46,848 nucleotides of DNA from Phycisphaerales bacterium (GCA_022072615.1 JAJVHS010000023.1:21917-68764), one strand, 5' to 3'. Positions 33,171 through 41,992 are shown, numbered from the stretch's first letter. The notes: generated from the sequence alone by a model not told the origin. Translations and numbers: made by a program.

Positions 33171-34913
33171 TCACACCCGGAAGATCGCCCCGAGCTTTTT
33201 GCCCAGGAGCGCCGACGCCCCGAACAGCGTCACGGTCAGCAGCGCCATCGCCCACACGCCCAGCGCGCTGGCGATGTACAGCCCGTCGCCCAGGCGCTCG
33301 GTGAACGCGAAGATCGCCTTGGTGATCGGGTAGTCCTTGGTCTGCTGCGCCAGCAGCAGCGAGTCCGACACCTCGAGCATCGAGAACGAGAACACCAGCA
33401 GCCCGCCGGCGACCAGGTTCGCCGCGATCAGCGGCAGGATGATCTTCCTGACCGCCGTGAACCGCGATGCCCCGTGGATCATCGCCGCTTCCTCGAGTTC
33501 GCCCGACGTCTGCTCGAGTCCCGCGATCGTCGAACGCACGATGTACGGCAGCCGCCGCACCGAGTACGCCACCACCAGGAACAGGAACGGCGCGGGCACC
33601 GCCCCGAAGATCGACGCCACGCCCGACAGAGGACCGTCCTTGCCGAAGGGCCACCGCAGGCTCATCGCCACGTATCCGAACGCCATCACCAGCCCCGGCA
33701 CCGCCAGGGGGAGCATGCACAGCGCGTCCACCAGCGACCGCCCCCGGGCCTGCGTCCGCACGATGACATACGCCACCACGATCCCGATCACGATGTCCAC
33801 GAGCATCGCGCACGCCGCCAGCTTCAGGCTGTTGACGATCGCCCCGAAGGAGTCGCCCGTCGTCAGCGCCTGGCGGTAGTGCTCGACCGTGAAGCTCGTC
33901 GGCAGGAGCGTCGAGTACCACTGGCCCGGCGACGTCAGGCTCGTCAGGACCACGCCCACGTGCGGCAGCAGCGCGAGCAGCCCGATCAGCCCGAACGCCG
34001 CCGTCACCAGAGCCCCGCGCCACCCCGCCAGCACGGTCTCCGATCCCGCCCGCGACGCCTTGGCGTACATCGCGTACCCCTTGCGCCCGAAGACGACCTT
34101 GCCAAGCAGGTACAGCGCCACCGCCCCCGTCAGCAGCACCACCGTCAACGCGTACGGCGCCGCCGACGTCTCAACTTCCTTCAGCCCGTAGAAGATCTGC
34201 ACCGGCGCCACCGTCGTGTAGTCGAACATCAGCGGCGTGCCCAGCTCGGTGAAGCTCCAGATGAACACGATCGTCGCGCCCGCGAACACCCCGGGCCGGA
34301 TCAGCGGCAGCGTCACCCGCGTGAACCGCCGCCACCACGACGCTCCCAGCGATTCGGCCGCCTCGTCCAGCGCGGGGTCCAGGTTCGCCAGCGCCGCCGA
34401 GGTATTCAGGAAGATGATGGGGTACAGCGAGAGCGCCTGCACCGCGATCACGCCCCAGTACTTCGCCGAACCCAGCACGTCGAACTCCGTCCCCAGCAGC
34501 GCGTTGATCGCGCCCTCCCGCCCCAGGATCGCCCGTACCCCGATCGCCCCCACAAACGGCGGCAGGATCAGGGGCACCAGGATCATCGCGTTGAAGAACG
34601 CCTTGCCCGGGAACCGGAACTGCGTCGAGAGCACCGCCAGCGGCATCGCGATCACCAGCGCCAGGATCGTCGTCCCAGCCGCGATCCGCAGCGAGTTGTA
34701 CAGCCCCGCCCGGGCCGCCGGGTCCGCGAAGATCAGCGCCAGGTGGTCGAATGTGTACTTCTCCCCCTCGGGCGTCGCCGTCACGAACGCGCCACGCACC
34801 GTCAGGAAGATCGGGTACAGCAGGAACACGCCCAGCAGCAGCGTCACCGTCACCAGCAGCGCGTACTGCGGGACCAGGCGCAGGATGCGGCGAGCAGTGA
34901 CCGGGAGCGGCAT
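33171..34913 (-). CDS. Fused iron(III)-type ABC transporter permease (FbpB-like)
   Basis: This is a 580-aa inner-membrane protein made of two MetI-type permease halves with about 12 hydrophobic helices, as in ferric-iron, thiamine and phosphonate importers. Each half has an EAA loop that contacts the ATPase: DEAAESLGASWWRRFTRVTLP in the first half, EEAAMIHGASRFTAVRKIILP in the second. The matching ATPase and binding protein are not beside it, so it is an orphan in this window. The substrate is inferred from the fused architecture and could be other than iron. The start is taken as ATG 34913, preceded by TACCCT at 6 nt; a TTG at 34931 is the alternative. It is separated by 106 bp from the GH127 gene upstream. 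Confidence 0.85.
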   Translation of the reverse strand: MPLPVTARRILRLVPQYALLVTVTLLLGVFLLYPIFLTVRGAFVTATPEGEKYTFDHLALIFADPAARAGLYNSLRIAAGTTILALVIAMPLAVLSTQFRFPGKAFFNAMILVPLILPPFVGAIGVRAILGREGAINALLGTEFDVLGSAKYWGVIAVQALSLYPIIFLNTSAALANLDPALDEAAESLGASWWRRFTRVTLPLIRPGVFAGATIVFIWSFTELGTPLMFDYTTVAPVQIFYGLKEVETSAAPYALTVVLLTGAVALYLLGKVVFGRKGYAMYAKASRAGSETVLAGWRGALVTAAFGLIGLLALLPHVGVVLTSLTSPGQWYSTLLPTSFTVEHYRQALTTGDSFGAIVNSLKLAACAMLVDIVIGIVVAYVIVRTQARGRSLVDALCMLPLAVPGLVMAFGYVAMSLRWPFGKDGPLSGVASIFGAVPAPFLFLVVAYSVRRLPYIVRSTIAGLEQTSGELEEAAMIHGASRFTAVRKIILPLIAANLVAGGLLVFSFSMLEVSDSLLLAQQTKDYPITKAIFAFTERLGDGLYIASALGVWAMALLTVTLFGASALLGKKLGAIFRV

Positions 34914-34919
34914 GGGCGG

Positions 34920-34925
34920 AGGGTA
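34920..34925 (-). promoter_or_regulatory. Putative -10 box of the fused permease gene
   Basis: TACCCT on the minus strand is followed by CCGCCC and the ATG at 34913, with no Shine-Dalgarno sequence. TTGACC lies directly before the box, too close for a standard -35. Confidence 0.3.
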
Positions 34926-35019
34926 GGTCAAGGACCCACTTCGCGCGGACGCGCCCGACCCGTCCGCACCGCCCCCCGTGCAAGCGCCGGCCGCGTGACC
35001 AGCCCCACCCCGTCCGCCC

Positions 35020-37398
35020 TCAGCGCAGCTTCCACTCGAGCACGCCCGTCGACCACCCCTGCTGGAGCTTGATCTCCAGCTTCAGCGCCCGCGTGCGGAT
35101 CGAATCGAACTCGATGCGGTTGAACGTGTCCTTGTCGACGGGGAAACCGGTCCGGGATTCGACCGCCTTCCACTCGCCCGCGTCATCCTGGTAGAGCATC
35201 TTCCACGACTCGGGGATCCGGCACTCGCCGCGGCCGGTGTCGTCGAACCAGTACACGTCGGCGCCCGAGACGCGGCGCGGCCGTGCGAACTCGACCTGCA
35301 CCCACTCCGTCGTGCCCTTGTGCGGCCAGAACGTCAGCCGCGGCACGTTGTAGTCGCCGGAGTTCTTCGGCGTCGCCCCGTCGGCAACGTTGCTCGCCTG
35401 CTCATCGCGGAAGTGGAACGACGAGGTGTACGCGTGCGGACCGACAACCGGGGCCGGGATGAGGCCCAAGCTCTCGGGCAGCCACACCGTCATCGTCGAG
35501 CGCCCGCGGTTGTTCCACGCGAAGTACGGGATCGCCGTGAACGTGGCCCGAGTCGCCTGCGGGATCGGCCGGTACAGCGTCGCCCGCCATGTCTCCGGAG
35601 GCGCCGTCAGCATCAGGGCCTCCCCCGAGACCGTCGTGACGCCCGACAGCAGGTCGCCGCGGTGCTCGGACGTGAGCGTCGCGTCCGGCGGCAGCGCCAT
35701 GGCGAGCACGTCCGCCTGGTTGTCCGGGCTCTCCAGGCAGTACACGACCGGCCCGCGCTGCAGCGCCACGCGCCCGCGGTCGGCCTCCACCATCGGGTTG
35801 GCCTGCACCCGCTCGACCGGCATCGGGAAGTGCAGCGTGACGGTGTCCCCCGCCTTCCACGACGACCCGACCAGCGCGTACCCGCGGTCGATCGCCGGCG
35901 TGATCTCCCGGCCCTTGACCGTGAAGGTCGCGCCCCGGCACCAGCCCGGCACGCGCACGTACAGGTCGACGTCCATCGGCGCCCCGCGGTCCTGCCGCGA
36001 CGTCGAGATCGTCATGTTCACCGTGCCGTCCCACGGGTAGTTCGTGCTCTGGTGGATGATCAATCCCGCGTCGTCGAACCGCGCGATCGAGTGGTTGTAC
36101 AGGTTCGCGTACACCGCCCTTGTCGAGCCCTTCGCGTCCGCCGCGCTCGAGTAGAACATCGTGGCCGCGTTGGCCACCAGCCGCAGGATGTTCGGCGGGC
36201 AGCAGGCGCACTCGTACCACGCCGGCCGATCGTGGTTCCCGCGCGAGAGCAGCGGGTTGACGTAGAAGAATCGGTCCCCCGAGAGCGACACCCCCGAGAG
36301 CACGCCGTTGTACAGCGCCCGCTCGGCCGCGTCGTAGTACTTCGCGTCCGCGTACATCCGACCCAGGCGTTCGTTCCACATGACCGACGCGATCCCGGCG
36401 CACGTCTCCGCGTACGCGGTGTCGTTGGGCAGGTCGTAGGGCGTCGTGAACCCCTCGTTGTGCGCGCTGGGGCCGATCCCGCCGGTGATGTAGGTCTTGC
36501 GGTTGGTCAGGTCGTCCCACACGTCGTCCATCGCCTGCTCGTACCCCTCGTCGCGCCGGATCGAGTTCAGGTCCGCCACCGCCATGAAGAAGTACATCCC
36601 GCGCACCGCGTGGCCCACGATGTGGTCCTGCTGGCGCACGGGCAGGTGGTCCTGCGAGTACTCGCCCGTGGTCGCGCGGCCCTCGGTGTGCCCGCGCGTC
36701 TCGACGAAGTACCGCGCCAGGTCAAGGTACCGCTCCTCCCCCGTCAGCTTCCACAGCTTGATCAGCGCGATCTCGATCTCCTGGTGGCCGGGCACCGCCG
36801 CCCGCTTCCCCGGCCCGAACAGCGAGTCCACGTGGTCCGCAAAGCGGATCCCCACGTCCAGCAGGGTGCGGTCGTCGGTCGCCTGCAGCCACGCGATCCC
36901 CGCCTCGATCAGGTGGCCGCCGCAGTACAGCTCGTGGTTGTGCTCGATGACCTTCCAGCGCTGCTCGGGCGCCTTCACCGTGTGGTAGGTGTTGATGTAC
37001 CCGTCGGGGTGCTGCGCCGCCGCGATCTTCGCGATGATCGCGTCGACCGCCGCCCGCAGCTTCGCGTCCGGGCGGGTCGTGAGCACGTACGCGGCGCCCT
37101 CGATCGTCTTGTACACGTCCGAGTCGTTGAAGAGCAGCCCGCGGTTGACCGCGCTCTTGTCACCCGCGAGGAACTTCGCCGACTCCTCGAAGTTGGCGAT
37201 CCGGCCCGTCTTCTCGCACTGCTCGATGTTCGCCCACACCGTCCGCTCGGCGTTGGTGTCCTGCCGGGCCTTCCAGAACCCGCCCGAAAGCTCGATCGCC
37301 CGCAGCGGGATGGGAGAGAGGTTGGGAAGCGGATCATCCTGGACCGGCGCGGCGGCGGCGACAGCGCTCAGCAGGACGGCGGCGAGTGTCAGGGTCAT
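35020..37398 (-). CDS. Glycoside hydrolase family 127 (beta-L-arabinofuranosidase-like, DUF1680)
   Basis: This is a 792-aa exported enzyme. After a signal peptide (ending near VAAAAPVQ) comes the (alpha/alpha)6 barrel of family GH127: IELSGGFWKARQDTNAERTV, FNDSDVYKTIEGAAYVL, QHPDGYINTYHT, AETCAGIASVMWNERL and WYECACCPPNILRLVA. The cysteines at 397, 399 and 400 correspond to the zinc-binding/nucleophile cluster of the family. A beta-sandwich and a C-terminal discoidin-like module (about the last 110 residues) follow. Members release L-arabinofuranose from plant glycans or glycoproteins. ATG 37398 has AGGAG at 7 nt spacing. It is divergent from pdhA. With GH32 and the sugar importer it points to plant or algal polysaccharide use. 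Confidence 0.92.
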   Translation of the reverse strand: MTLTLAAVLLSAVAAAAPVQDDPLPNLSPIPLRAIELSGGFWKARQDTNAERTVWANIEQCEKTGRIANFEESAKFLAGDKSAVNRGLLFNDSDVYKTIEGAAYVLTTRPDAKLRAAVDAIIAKIAAAQHPDGYINTYHTVKAPEQRWKVIEHNHELYCGGHLIEAGIAWLQATDDRTLLDVGIRFADHVDSLFGPGKRAAVPGHQEIEIALIKLWKLTGEERYLDLARYFVETRGHTEGRATTGEYSQDHLPVRQQDHIVGHAVRGMYFFMAVADLNSIRRDEGYEQAMDDVWDDLTNRKTYITGGIGPSAHNEGFTTPYDLPNDTAYAETCAGIASVMWNERLGRMYADAKYYDAAERALYNGVLSGVSLSGDRFFYVNPLLSRGNHDRPAWYECACCPPNILRLVANAATMFYSSAADAKGSTRAVYANLYNHSIARFDDAGLIIHQSTNYPWDGTVNMTISTSRQDRGAPMDVDLYVRVPGWCRGATFTVKGREITPAIDRGYALVGSSWKAGDTVTLHFPMPVERVQANPMVEADRGRVALQRGPVVYCLESPDNQADVLAMALPPDATLTSEHRGDLLSGVTTVSGEALMLTAPPETWRATLYRPIPQATRATFTAIPYFAWNNRGRSTMTVWLPESLGLIPAPVVGPHAYTSSFHFRDEQASNVADGATPKNSGDYNVPRLTFWPHKGTTEWVQVEFARPRRVSGADVYWFDDTGRGECRIPESWKMLYQDDAGEWKAVESRTGFPVDKDTFNRIEFDSIRTRALKLEIKLQQGWSTGVLEWKLR

Positions 37399-37692
37399 GG
37401 CCCGGCTCCTGGAAGTGGTGGGGTCCTTGAGCATACCGGTCCCGGCCCGCGCCGCCGCGCCCCCGGAGTTTCTAAACCCCGGCTCGGGACGCATCCGGCC
37501 AACCTACTGTTTTTCAGTGGCAACCCGCCACCGTCCGCGCCCGGTCCGACCCGGTCCGCCAGCCCCCCGCAACCCCGGTTGCACGCGGGCCCCGGCGGCC
37601 CGCCCACGACCCCGAGCGGACGACCGCGCGCCGGCCGGACCATTCCGCCGCTCGCCGGTATCGACCGTGTCTCGAAAGACGGAGTTTGTGCG
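37399..37692. other. Divergent region between GH127 and pdhA
   Basis: This 294-bp gap has no supported gene. It holds a near-perfect 20-bp dyad (37463-37482, CCGGxGTTT/AAACxCCGG) and a shorter one, ACTG-TTTTT-CAGT (37506-37518). These could be operator sites; no clear -35/-10 pair was found. Confidence 0.4.
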
Positions 37693-38832
37693 ATGCCCAT
37701 CAAGACTGTGTACACGGCCCAGGTTGACTACCTCCAGATCCTCGACGAGCACGGCGCCTTCGACGAGAAGCTCGCGCCCGCGGGCAAGCCCGAACGCCTC
37801 GGCGACGACCAGGCCCTCGAGGCGTACAAGTTCATGGTCATCTGCCGCCACCTCGACGAGGTGGCCTTCAAGCTTCAGCGCTCGGGGCGCATGGGCACCT
37901 ACCCCCAGAACAAGGGTCAGGAAGCCGCCGCCCTCGGCGTCGCGCTCGCCGCGAAAAAGGGCACCGACTTCCTCTGCCCGTGCTACCGCGAGAACGCCGC
38001 CCTCTGGTGGCACGGCCTGCCCATGCACTACATCCTCCTGCACTGGATGGGCGACGAGCGCGGCAACCAGATCCCCGACGGCGTCAACATGACGCCCCTC
38101 TCCATCCCCATCGGCACCCAGATGCTCCACGCCACGGGCATCGCCTGGGCGTACAAGATCCGCAAGGATCCCAAGGTCGCCATCACCTTCTTCGGCGACG
38201 GCGCCACCAGCGAAGGCGACTTCCATGAAGCCATGAACTTCGCGAGCACCCTCCAGGTGCCCTGCGTCTTCTTCTGCCAGAACAACCACTGGGCCATCTC
38301 CGTCCCGCGCGAGATCCAGATGAACTCCGAGACGGTCGCCCAGAAGGCCATCGCCTACGGCATGCCCACCATCCAGGTCGACGGCAACGACCTCTTCGCC
38401 GTCTACAAGGCCAGCCGCGACGCGATCGAACGCGCCCGAGCGGGCGGTGGTCCCAGCTTCATCGAGGCCGTCACCTACCGCCTCGGCGACCACACCACCG
38501 CCGACGATGCCCGCCGCTACCGCGACCCCGCCGAGGTCGAGGCCTGGGTCGGCAAGGACCCGATGATCCGCCTCCGCAAGTACCTCACCGCCAAGGGCCT
38601 CTGGGACGACGCGAAGCAGACCGACCAGGAAGAACGCGCCAAGGTCATCGTCTCGGAAGTCGTCAAGACCGCCGAGGGCGTCGCCAAGCCGAGCACCGAC
38701 GACATCTTCGACTACACCTTCGCGGGCGAACTGCCCCCCGAGCTCGCCCGCCAGAAAGCGACGATGCGGACCAGCAGCCTCGGGCAGAGTCCCGAGCAGG
38801 CGGGGTTGCGGTCTCAGGAGCAACCCGCGTAG
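37693..38832 (+). CDS. pdhA: Pyruvate dehydrogenase E1 component, alpha subunit
   Basis: This is a 379-aa thiamine-diphosphate enzyme subunit that decarboxylates pyruvate and passes the acetyl group to lipoyl-E2. Visible signatures are HLDEVAFKLQRSGRMGTYPQ, CYRENAALWWHGLPM, the cofactor motif GDGATSEGDFHEAMNFAS ending QNNHWAIS, and YRLGDHTTADDARRYRD. The length and order fit the E1-alpha of the alpha2beta2 type; a branched-chain 2-oxoacid dehydrogenase cannot be fully excluded. ATG 37693 has GGAG at 8 nt spacing. The beta subunit normally follows directly, but here three small genes (38877-39698) lie between the two. Confidence 0.93.
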   Translation: MPIKTVYTAQVDYLQILDEHGAFDEKLAPAGKPERLGDDQALEAYKFMVICRHLDEVAFKLQRSGRMGTYPQNKGQEAAALGVALAAKKGTDFLCPCYRENAALWWHGLPMHYILLHWMGDERGNQIPDGVNMTPLSIPIGTQMLHATGIAWAYKIRKDPKVAITFFGDGATSEGDFHEAMNFASTLQVPCVFFCQNNHWAISVPREIQMNSETVAQKAIAYGMPTIQVDGNDLFAVYKASRDAIERARAGGGPSFIEAVTYRLGDHTTADDARRYRDPAEVEAWVGKDPMIRLRKYLTAKGLWDDAKQTDQEERAKVIVSEVVKTAEGVAKPSTDDIFDYTFAGELPPELARQKATMRTSSLGQSPEQAGLRSQEQPA

Positions 38833-38876
38833 TTCAACCGTGGAATGTGTGAAAATGCGACGGGGGAGATGGGGAG

Positions 38877-39182
38877 ATGAGCGGGAACGACCAACGCCCA
38901 TTCGAAGGGTTCGAGTGGGATCCCCGAAAAGCGGCCAGCAACGCTCGGAAGCACGGCGTTCGATTCGAAGAGGCGATGTCGGTCTTTGACGATGAGCAGT
39001 CGCTTGCGGTGTTCGATGAAGACCATTCTGACCGGGAAGACCGCTGGATCATTATCGGCCGATCCAGCAGGCACAGATTGCTGACGGTGAGCTATGCCGA
39101 ACGAGAAGAAACCATCAGGATCATCACGGCCCGCCGCTCGACGAAAGACGAGCAAGAGCAGTACGGCTCGAACATTTACTGA
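38877..39182 (+). CDS. BrnT family toxin
   Basis: This is a 101-aa protein with the full BrnT pattern: FEWDPRKAASNARKHGVRFEE, then MSVFDDEQSLAVFDEDHSDRE, DRWIIIGRSSRHRLLTVSYAE and IRIITARRSTKDEQEQY. BrnT is a RelE-fold ribonuclease toxin of type II toxin-antitoxin systems, normally neutralised by BrnA encoded just downstream. It starts 44 bp after pdhA with GGGGGAG 8 nt before the ATG. The next gene begins inside its 3' end. Its position between pdhA and pdhB and its lower GC content suggest a mobile cassette. Confidence 0.88.
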   Translation: MSGNDQRPFEGFEWDPRKAASNARKHGVRFEEAMSVFDDEQSLAVFDEDHSDREDRWIIIGRSSRHRLLTVSYAEREETIRIITARRSTKDEQEQYGSNIY

Positions 39183-39411
39183 TCGCGCCGGCGTTGAACG
39201 CTACGAAGACGGCATGCGCGTGCAGTACGACTTCTCGAAGGGGGTCAGGGGTAAGTACGCCGGTCGGTTTGCATCCAGGACGGTTCGCGCCGTCGTGCTC
39301 GACGAAGACGTGGCGAAGGCCTATCCAACGTCCAAGGCGGTCAACTCCGCGCTCCGTGAGCATCAGAAGCTCAAGGCGGCGAAGGCGACCGGCCACCGAA
39401 AGGCCGGATGA
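39094..39411 (+). CDS. Putative antitoxin partner of the BrnT-like toxin
   Basis: This is a 105-aa basic protein. After an Arg/Lys/Ser-rich N-terminus comes VQYDFSKGVRGKYAGRF and then VVLDEDVAKAYPTSKAVNSALREH. The last segment looks like the ribbon-helix-helix DNA-binding part of antitoxins; the YDFSKGVRGKY box is common in small toxin-antitoxin proteins. It is not a typical BrnA. The ATG at 39094 overlaps the toxin gene by 89 bp; an alternative ATG at 39214 would remove the overlap and 40 residues. It ends in an ATGA overlap with the next gene. The antitoxin role is inferred from position and motif. Confidence 0.68.
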   Translation: MPNEKKPSGSSRPAARRKTSKSSTARTFTDRAGVERYEDGMRVQYDFSKGVRGKYAGRFASRTVRAVVLDEDVAKAYPTSKAVNSALREHQKLKAAKATGHRKAG

Positions 39412-39698
39412 TCATGGATAACCCGAGAGTCATACGGTTGCGGCTTCCCCGGGAGGCGTTCGACCCGCGATCTCCGCCGAACGTCTTGCACGCTGTTGCG
39501 GTCGTTCGCACCAACGACCTTGCATCAGACCCGATCGTCAGATTCAAGGTGCAGAAGGTCGTGTTCTCTCGGTCGCGGGCGCAGCAAGAATCTGAGCGGC
39601 TTAATCAACTGAATCGCGCCAAGGGAGTTGAATACCACGTCATGAACGCCCGGATCGACCTGCATGAAAGCGAGATTCTCAGCGAACCGCGCGATTGA
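39408..39698 (+). CDS. Small protein of unknown function in the toxin-antitoxin cassette
   Basis: This is a 96-aa soluble protein whose ATG overlaps the stop of the antitoxin gene (ATGA). It begins MIMDNPRVIRLRLPREAFDP and contains VRFKVQKVVFSRSRAQQESERL, then LNRAKGVEYHVMNARIDLHE. I recognise no family. The tight overlap indicates translational coupling with the toxin-antitoxin genes. It might be a third component or the remnant of an insertion. It ends 65 bp before the pdhB start. Confidence 0.6.
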   Translation: MIMDNPRVIRLRLPREAFDPRSPPNVLHAVAVVRTNDLASDPIVRFKVQKVVFSRSRAQQESERLNQLNRAKGVEYHVMNARIDLHESEILSEPRD

Positions 39699-39763
39699 GC
39701 GAGGAAGAGACGGCCGGAGTGAACGTTCCGGATGTTGGCCATGCGGCCTTTGGAGCTTTGTCG

Positions 39764-40762
39764 ATGCCACGCACTGACATGATGATCGAGAAAGGTCTCA
39801 CCCTCGTCGACGCCATCAACGAGGCGCTCGCCCAGGAAATGGAACGCGACGACCGCGTCGTCCTCCTCGGCGAGGATGTCGGCGTCAACGGCGGCGTCTT
39901 CCGCGTCACCGACGGCCTCCAGAAGCGCTTCGGGCCCGAGCGCGTCGTCGACACCCCCCTCGCCGAATCGGGCATCATGGGCACCGCCATCGGCCTGGCC
40001 ATGGCCGGCATGCGCCCCATCCCCGAGATCCAGTTCGAGGGCTTCCTCGGCCCGGCGTACGACCAGCTCACCAACCACGCCGCCCGCTACCGCACCCGCT
40101 CGCGCGGCGCCATCACCATCCCCATGACCGTCCGCGTCCCCGTCGGCGGCGGCATCCACGCGCCCGAGCTCCACTCTGACTCGCCCGAGGCCATCTACGC
40201 GCACACCCCGGGCCTCAAGGTCGTCATGCCCTCCACCCCCTACGACGCCAAGGGCCTCCTGCTCTCGGCCATCCGTGACCCCGACCCCGTCGTCTTCTTC
40301 GAGCCCAAGCGCGTCTACCGCTCGTTCCGCGAGCAGATCCCCGAGGACGAATACACGATCCCGATCGGCCAGGCCAAGGTCGTCAGCGAGGGCACCGACC
40401 TCACCGTCGTCTCCTGGGGCGCGAGCGTCTTTGAATGCCTCGCCGCGCTCGACAAGCTCCCCGAGGACATCAGCGTCGAGCTCATCGACCTCCGCACCAT
40501 CTACCCCTTCGACGCCGACACCGTCATCCAGTCCGTCCAGAAGACCGGCCGCTGCGTCGTCGTGCACGAGGCGCCCAAGACCGCCGGCATGGGCGCGGAG
40601 CTCTCCTCCGTCATCCAGGAAGCATGCTTCCTCTACCTCAAGGCCCCCGTCCAGCGCGTCACCGGCTTCGACACCGTCATGCCCTACTACAAGCTCGAGC
40701 TCGAGTACCTCCCCGACGCCAAGCGCATCGCCGAGAGCGTCCAGCAGACGCTCGCGTACTGA
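39764..40762 (+). CDS. pdhB: Pyruvate dehydrogenase E1 component, beta subunit
   Basis: This is a 332-aa subunit that completes the E1 active site with PdhA. Family segments are LTLVDAINEALAQEMERDDRV, LLGEDVGVNGGVFRVTDGL, DTPLAESGIMGTAIGLAMAG, GGGIHAPELHSDSPEAIYAH, FFEPKRVYRS and LIDLRTIYPFDADTVIQSV. ATG 39764 has GGAG at 8 nt spacing. A TTG at 39695 overlapping the upstream stop would add 23 residues that are not family-like. It is separated from pdhA by the toxin-antitoxin cassette. A perfect hairpin follows the gene. Confidence 0.94.
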   Translation: MPRTDMMIEKGLTLVDAINEALAQEMERDDRVVLLGEDVGVNGGVFRVTDGLQKRFGPERVVDTPLAESGIMGTAIGLAMAGMRPIPEIQFEGFLGPAYDQLTNHAARYRTRSRGAITIPMTVRVPVGGGIHAPELHSDSPEAIYAHTPGLKVVMPSTPYDAKGLLLSAIRDPDPVVFFEPKRVYRSFREQIPEDEYTIPIGQAKVVSEGTDLTVVSWGASVFECLAALDKLPEDISVELIDLRTIYPFDADTVIQSVQKTGRCVVVHEAPKTAGMGAELSSVIQEACFLYLKAPVQRVTGFDTVMPYYKLELEYLPDAKRIAESVQQTLAY

Positions 40763-40798
40763 CCCGCAGCGGCGACGGGATCGAGCGTGCGTGCCTTG

Positions 40799-40820
40799 GC
40801 CCTCGTGTGCGCACGAGGGC
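40799..40820 (+). terminator. Perfect hairpin after pdhB without T tract
   Basis: GCCCTCGTG, TGCG, CACGAGGGC: a 9-bp perfect stem with a 4-nt loop, 37 bp after the pdhB stop. There is no T run, so it is either a U-less terminator or an RNA-stabilising hairpin. Confidence 0.55.
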
Positions 40821-40845
40821 TGCGGGCGATACCACATCCTCTCTC

Positions 40846-40875
40846 TTGACTCGCCCCCCCCTTGCTTTGTACGCT
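40846..40875 (+). promoter_or_regulatory. Promoter of the 40883-43506 cluster
   Basis: TTGACT (40846-40851) and TACGCT (40870-40875) are separated by 18 nt. The predicted start of transcription falls at or next to the ATG at 40883. Confidence 0.4.
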
Positions 40876-40882
40876 GGAGCGG

Positions 40883-41980
40883 ATGGGGTATATCTCGCAC
40901 ATTGTCTTGTGCGTTGCGGCCCTTTTCACCGCGGCCGATGACCGCGAATCATTGACGCTATGGCTCACGGAGCTCGCGGCACGCGGCCCGGAACGGCCCG
41001 CCAATGTCGTGTATGAGTTCGACATTGCATACCCATCGCAGCTTTCAAGTTCTGAACTTGCCTTGCTCGGCGCGCGAGTCCGCGGGCACCCCGACCACCC
41101 CGAGTTGAGCGTCTACGAAGCCGAATCCCGACGCGCAAAGAGCGGGCCGGACATCAAGCCGAATGTGCTCTACTGGAGAGAAGAAGGTGCATGGCGCCTG
41201 AACGTCGGGTACGGAGACGGATTCGATCCGGCGATCCGATTCGTCGACACGTGCGTGCGGCCCGACCGCGCATGGAGGTTGATTCCCGAACAATTGACGC
41301 TGATCGATCCGGCGTCCGGGTATCCGGCGGATCGAAACTACGCGGCCAACGAAGCAACCTTTCTGCGAGACGTGGATGCGATCCTCGACGGGGGAATGCG
41401 GCGTCGGTTGCCGGGCGCCGCCGTCAAGGCTGCATCGGCTGAGGGCGATCGGTGGAATGCGAGCTTCGTGATTGACGGGAGGGAATTCGAGTATTCCGGC
41501 ACGCTGGTTCGAGGCCAGACCGGCGGTGTCCGGTTCCAACCGCATCGATTCAAGATACTGACCCACGCGGACCCCGAGTTCATCGGTCAGCATGAGTTGT
41601 ACGAGCAATGGCGCTGGGACGAAATTCTTGGGCAGTCCGTGGCGACGCACGTGACGTTCGTGCGCCCATCGGGCACGATCGACCACGAAGTGATGCTCAA
41701 GTCCATCCGCCGGCTCGGCGATGACGAGTTTGATCGAGTCACAGCGATTCCCGAGGTGGGTTCGACCGAGCCGATCCGCGGTGATCTTCGAATCACTCGC
41801 GTTTTCGACCTTCGCCCGGCAGCGATGGAAGTGCGATTCCCGCAGGATTCGACCAGGGCAGCAATGCCGCTTTCAACCGGCGCTCGTGAAGACGGCATCA
41901 TGCGGGTCATCGGGTGGTGCGCCGCCGCGACGATCGTAGGGATCTTGGCGTGGCTCAGGGTACGTCGCAAACTGTCATAA
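40883..41980 (+). CDS. Exported protein with C-terminal membrane anchor, unknown function
   Basis: This is a 365-aa protein. A short hydrophobic N-terminus (ISHIVLCVAALFTA) forms a signal peptide. A soluble domain of about 300 residues follows, rich in Trp and acidic residues (WLTELAARGPERPANVVYEF, YWREEGAWRLNVGYGD, IDGREFEYSGTLVRGQ, YEQWRWDEILGQSV). Near the end is a second hydrophobic helix (VIGWCAAATIVGILAWL) followed by RVRRKLS, so the bulk is predicted to be outside the membrane with a cytoplasmic basic tail. I recognise no family. It is followed after 12 bp by the cysteine-rich protein and then the MauE-prepilin fusion, which suggests one operon. Confidence 0.7.
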   Translation: MGYISHIVLCVAALFTAADDRESLTLWLTELAARGPERPANVVYEFDIAYPSQLSSSELALLGARVRGHPDHPELSVYEAESRRAKSGPDIKPNVLYWREEGAWRLNVGYGDGFDPAIRFVDTCVRPDRAWRLIPEQLTLIDPASGYPADRNYAANEATFLRDVDAILDGGMRRRLPGAAVKAASAEGDRWNASFVIDGREFEYSGTLVRGQTGGVRFQPHRFKILTHADPEFIGQHELYEQWRWDEILGQSVATHVTFVRPSGTIDHEVMLKSIRRLGDDEFDRVTAIPEVGSTEPIRGDLRITRVFDLRPAAMEVRFPQDSTRAAMPLSTGAREDGIMRVIGWCAAATIVGILAWLRVRRKLS

Positions 41981-41992
41981 AAAGGAATAATC

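Noticed and set aside
35320-37692. Long in-frame extension upstream of pdhA
   Set aside because: It is antisense to the GH127 gene and ends at the real pdhA start, which has its own ribosome site.
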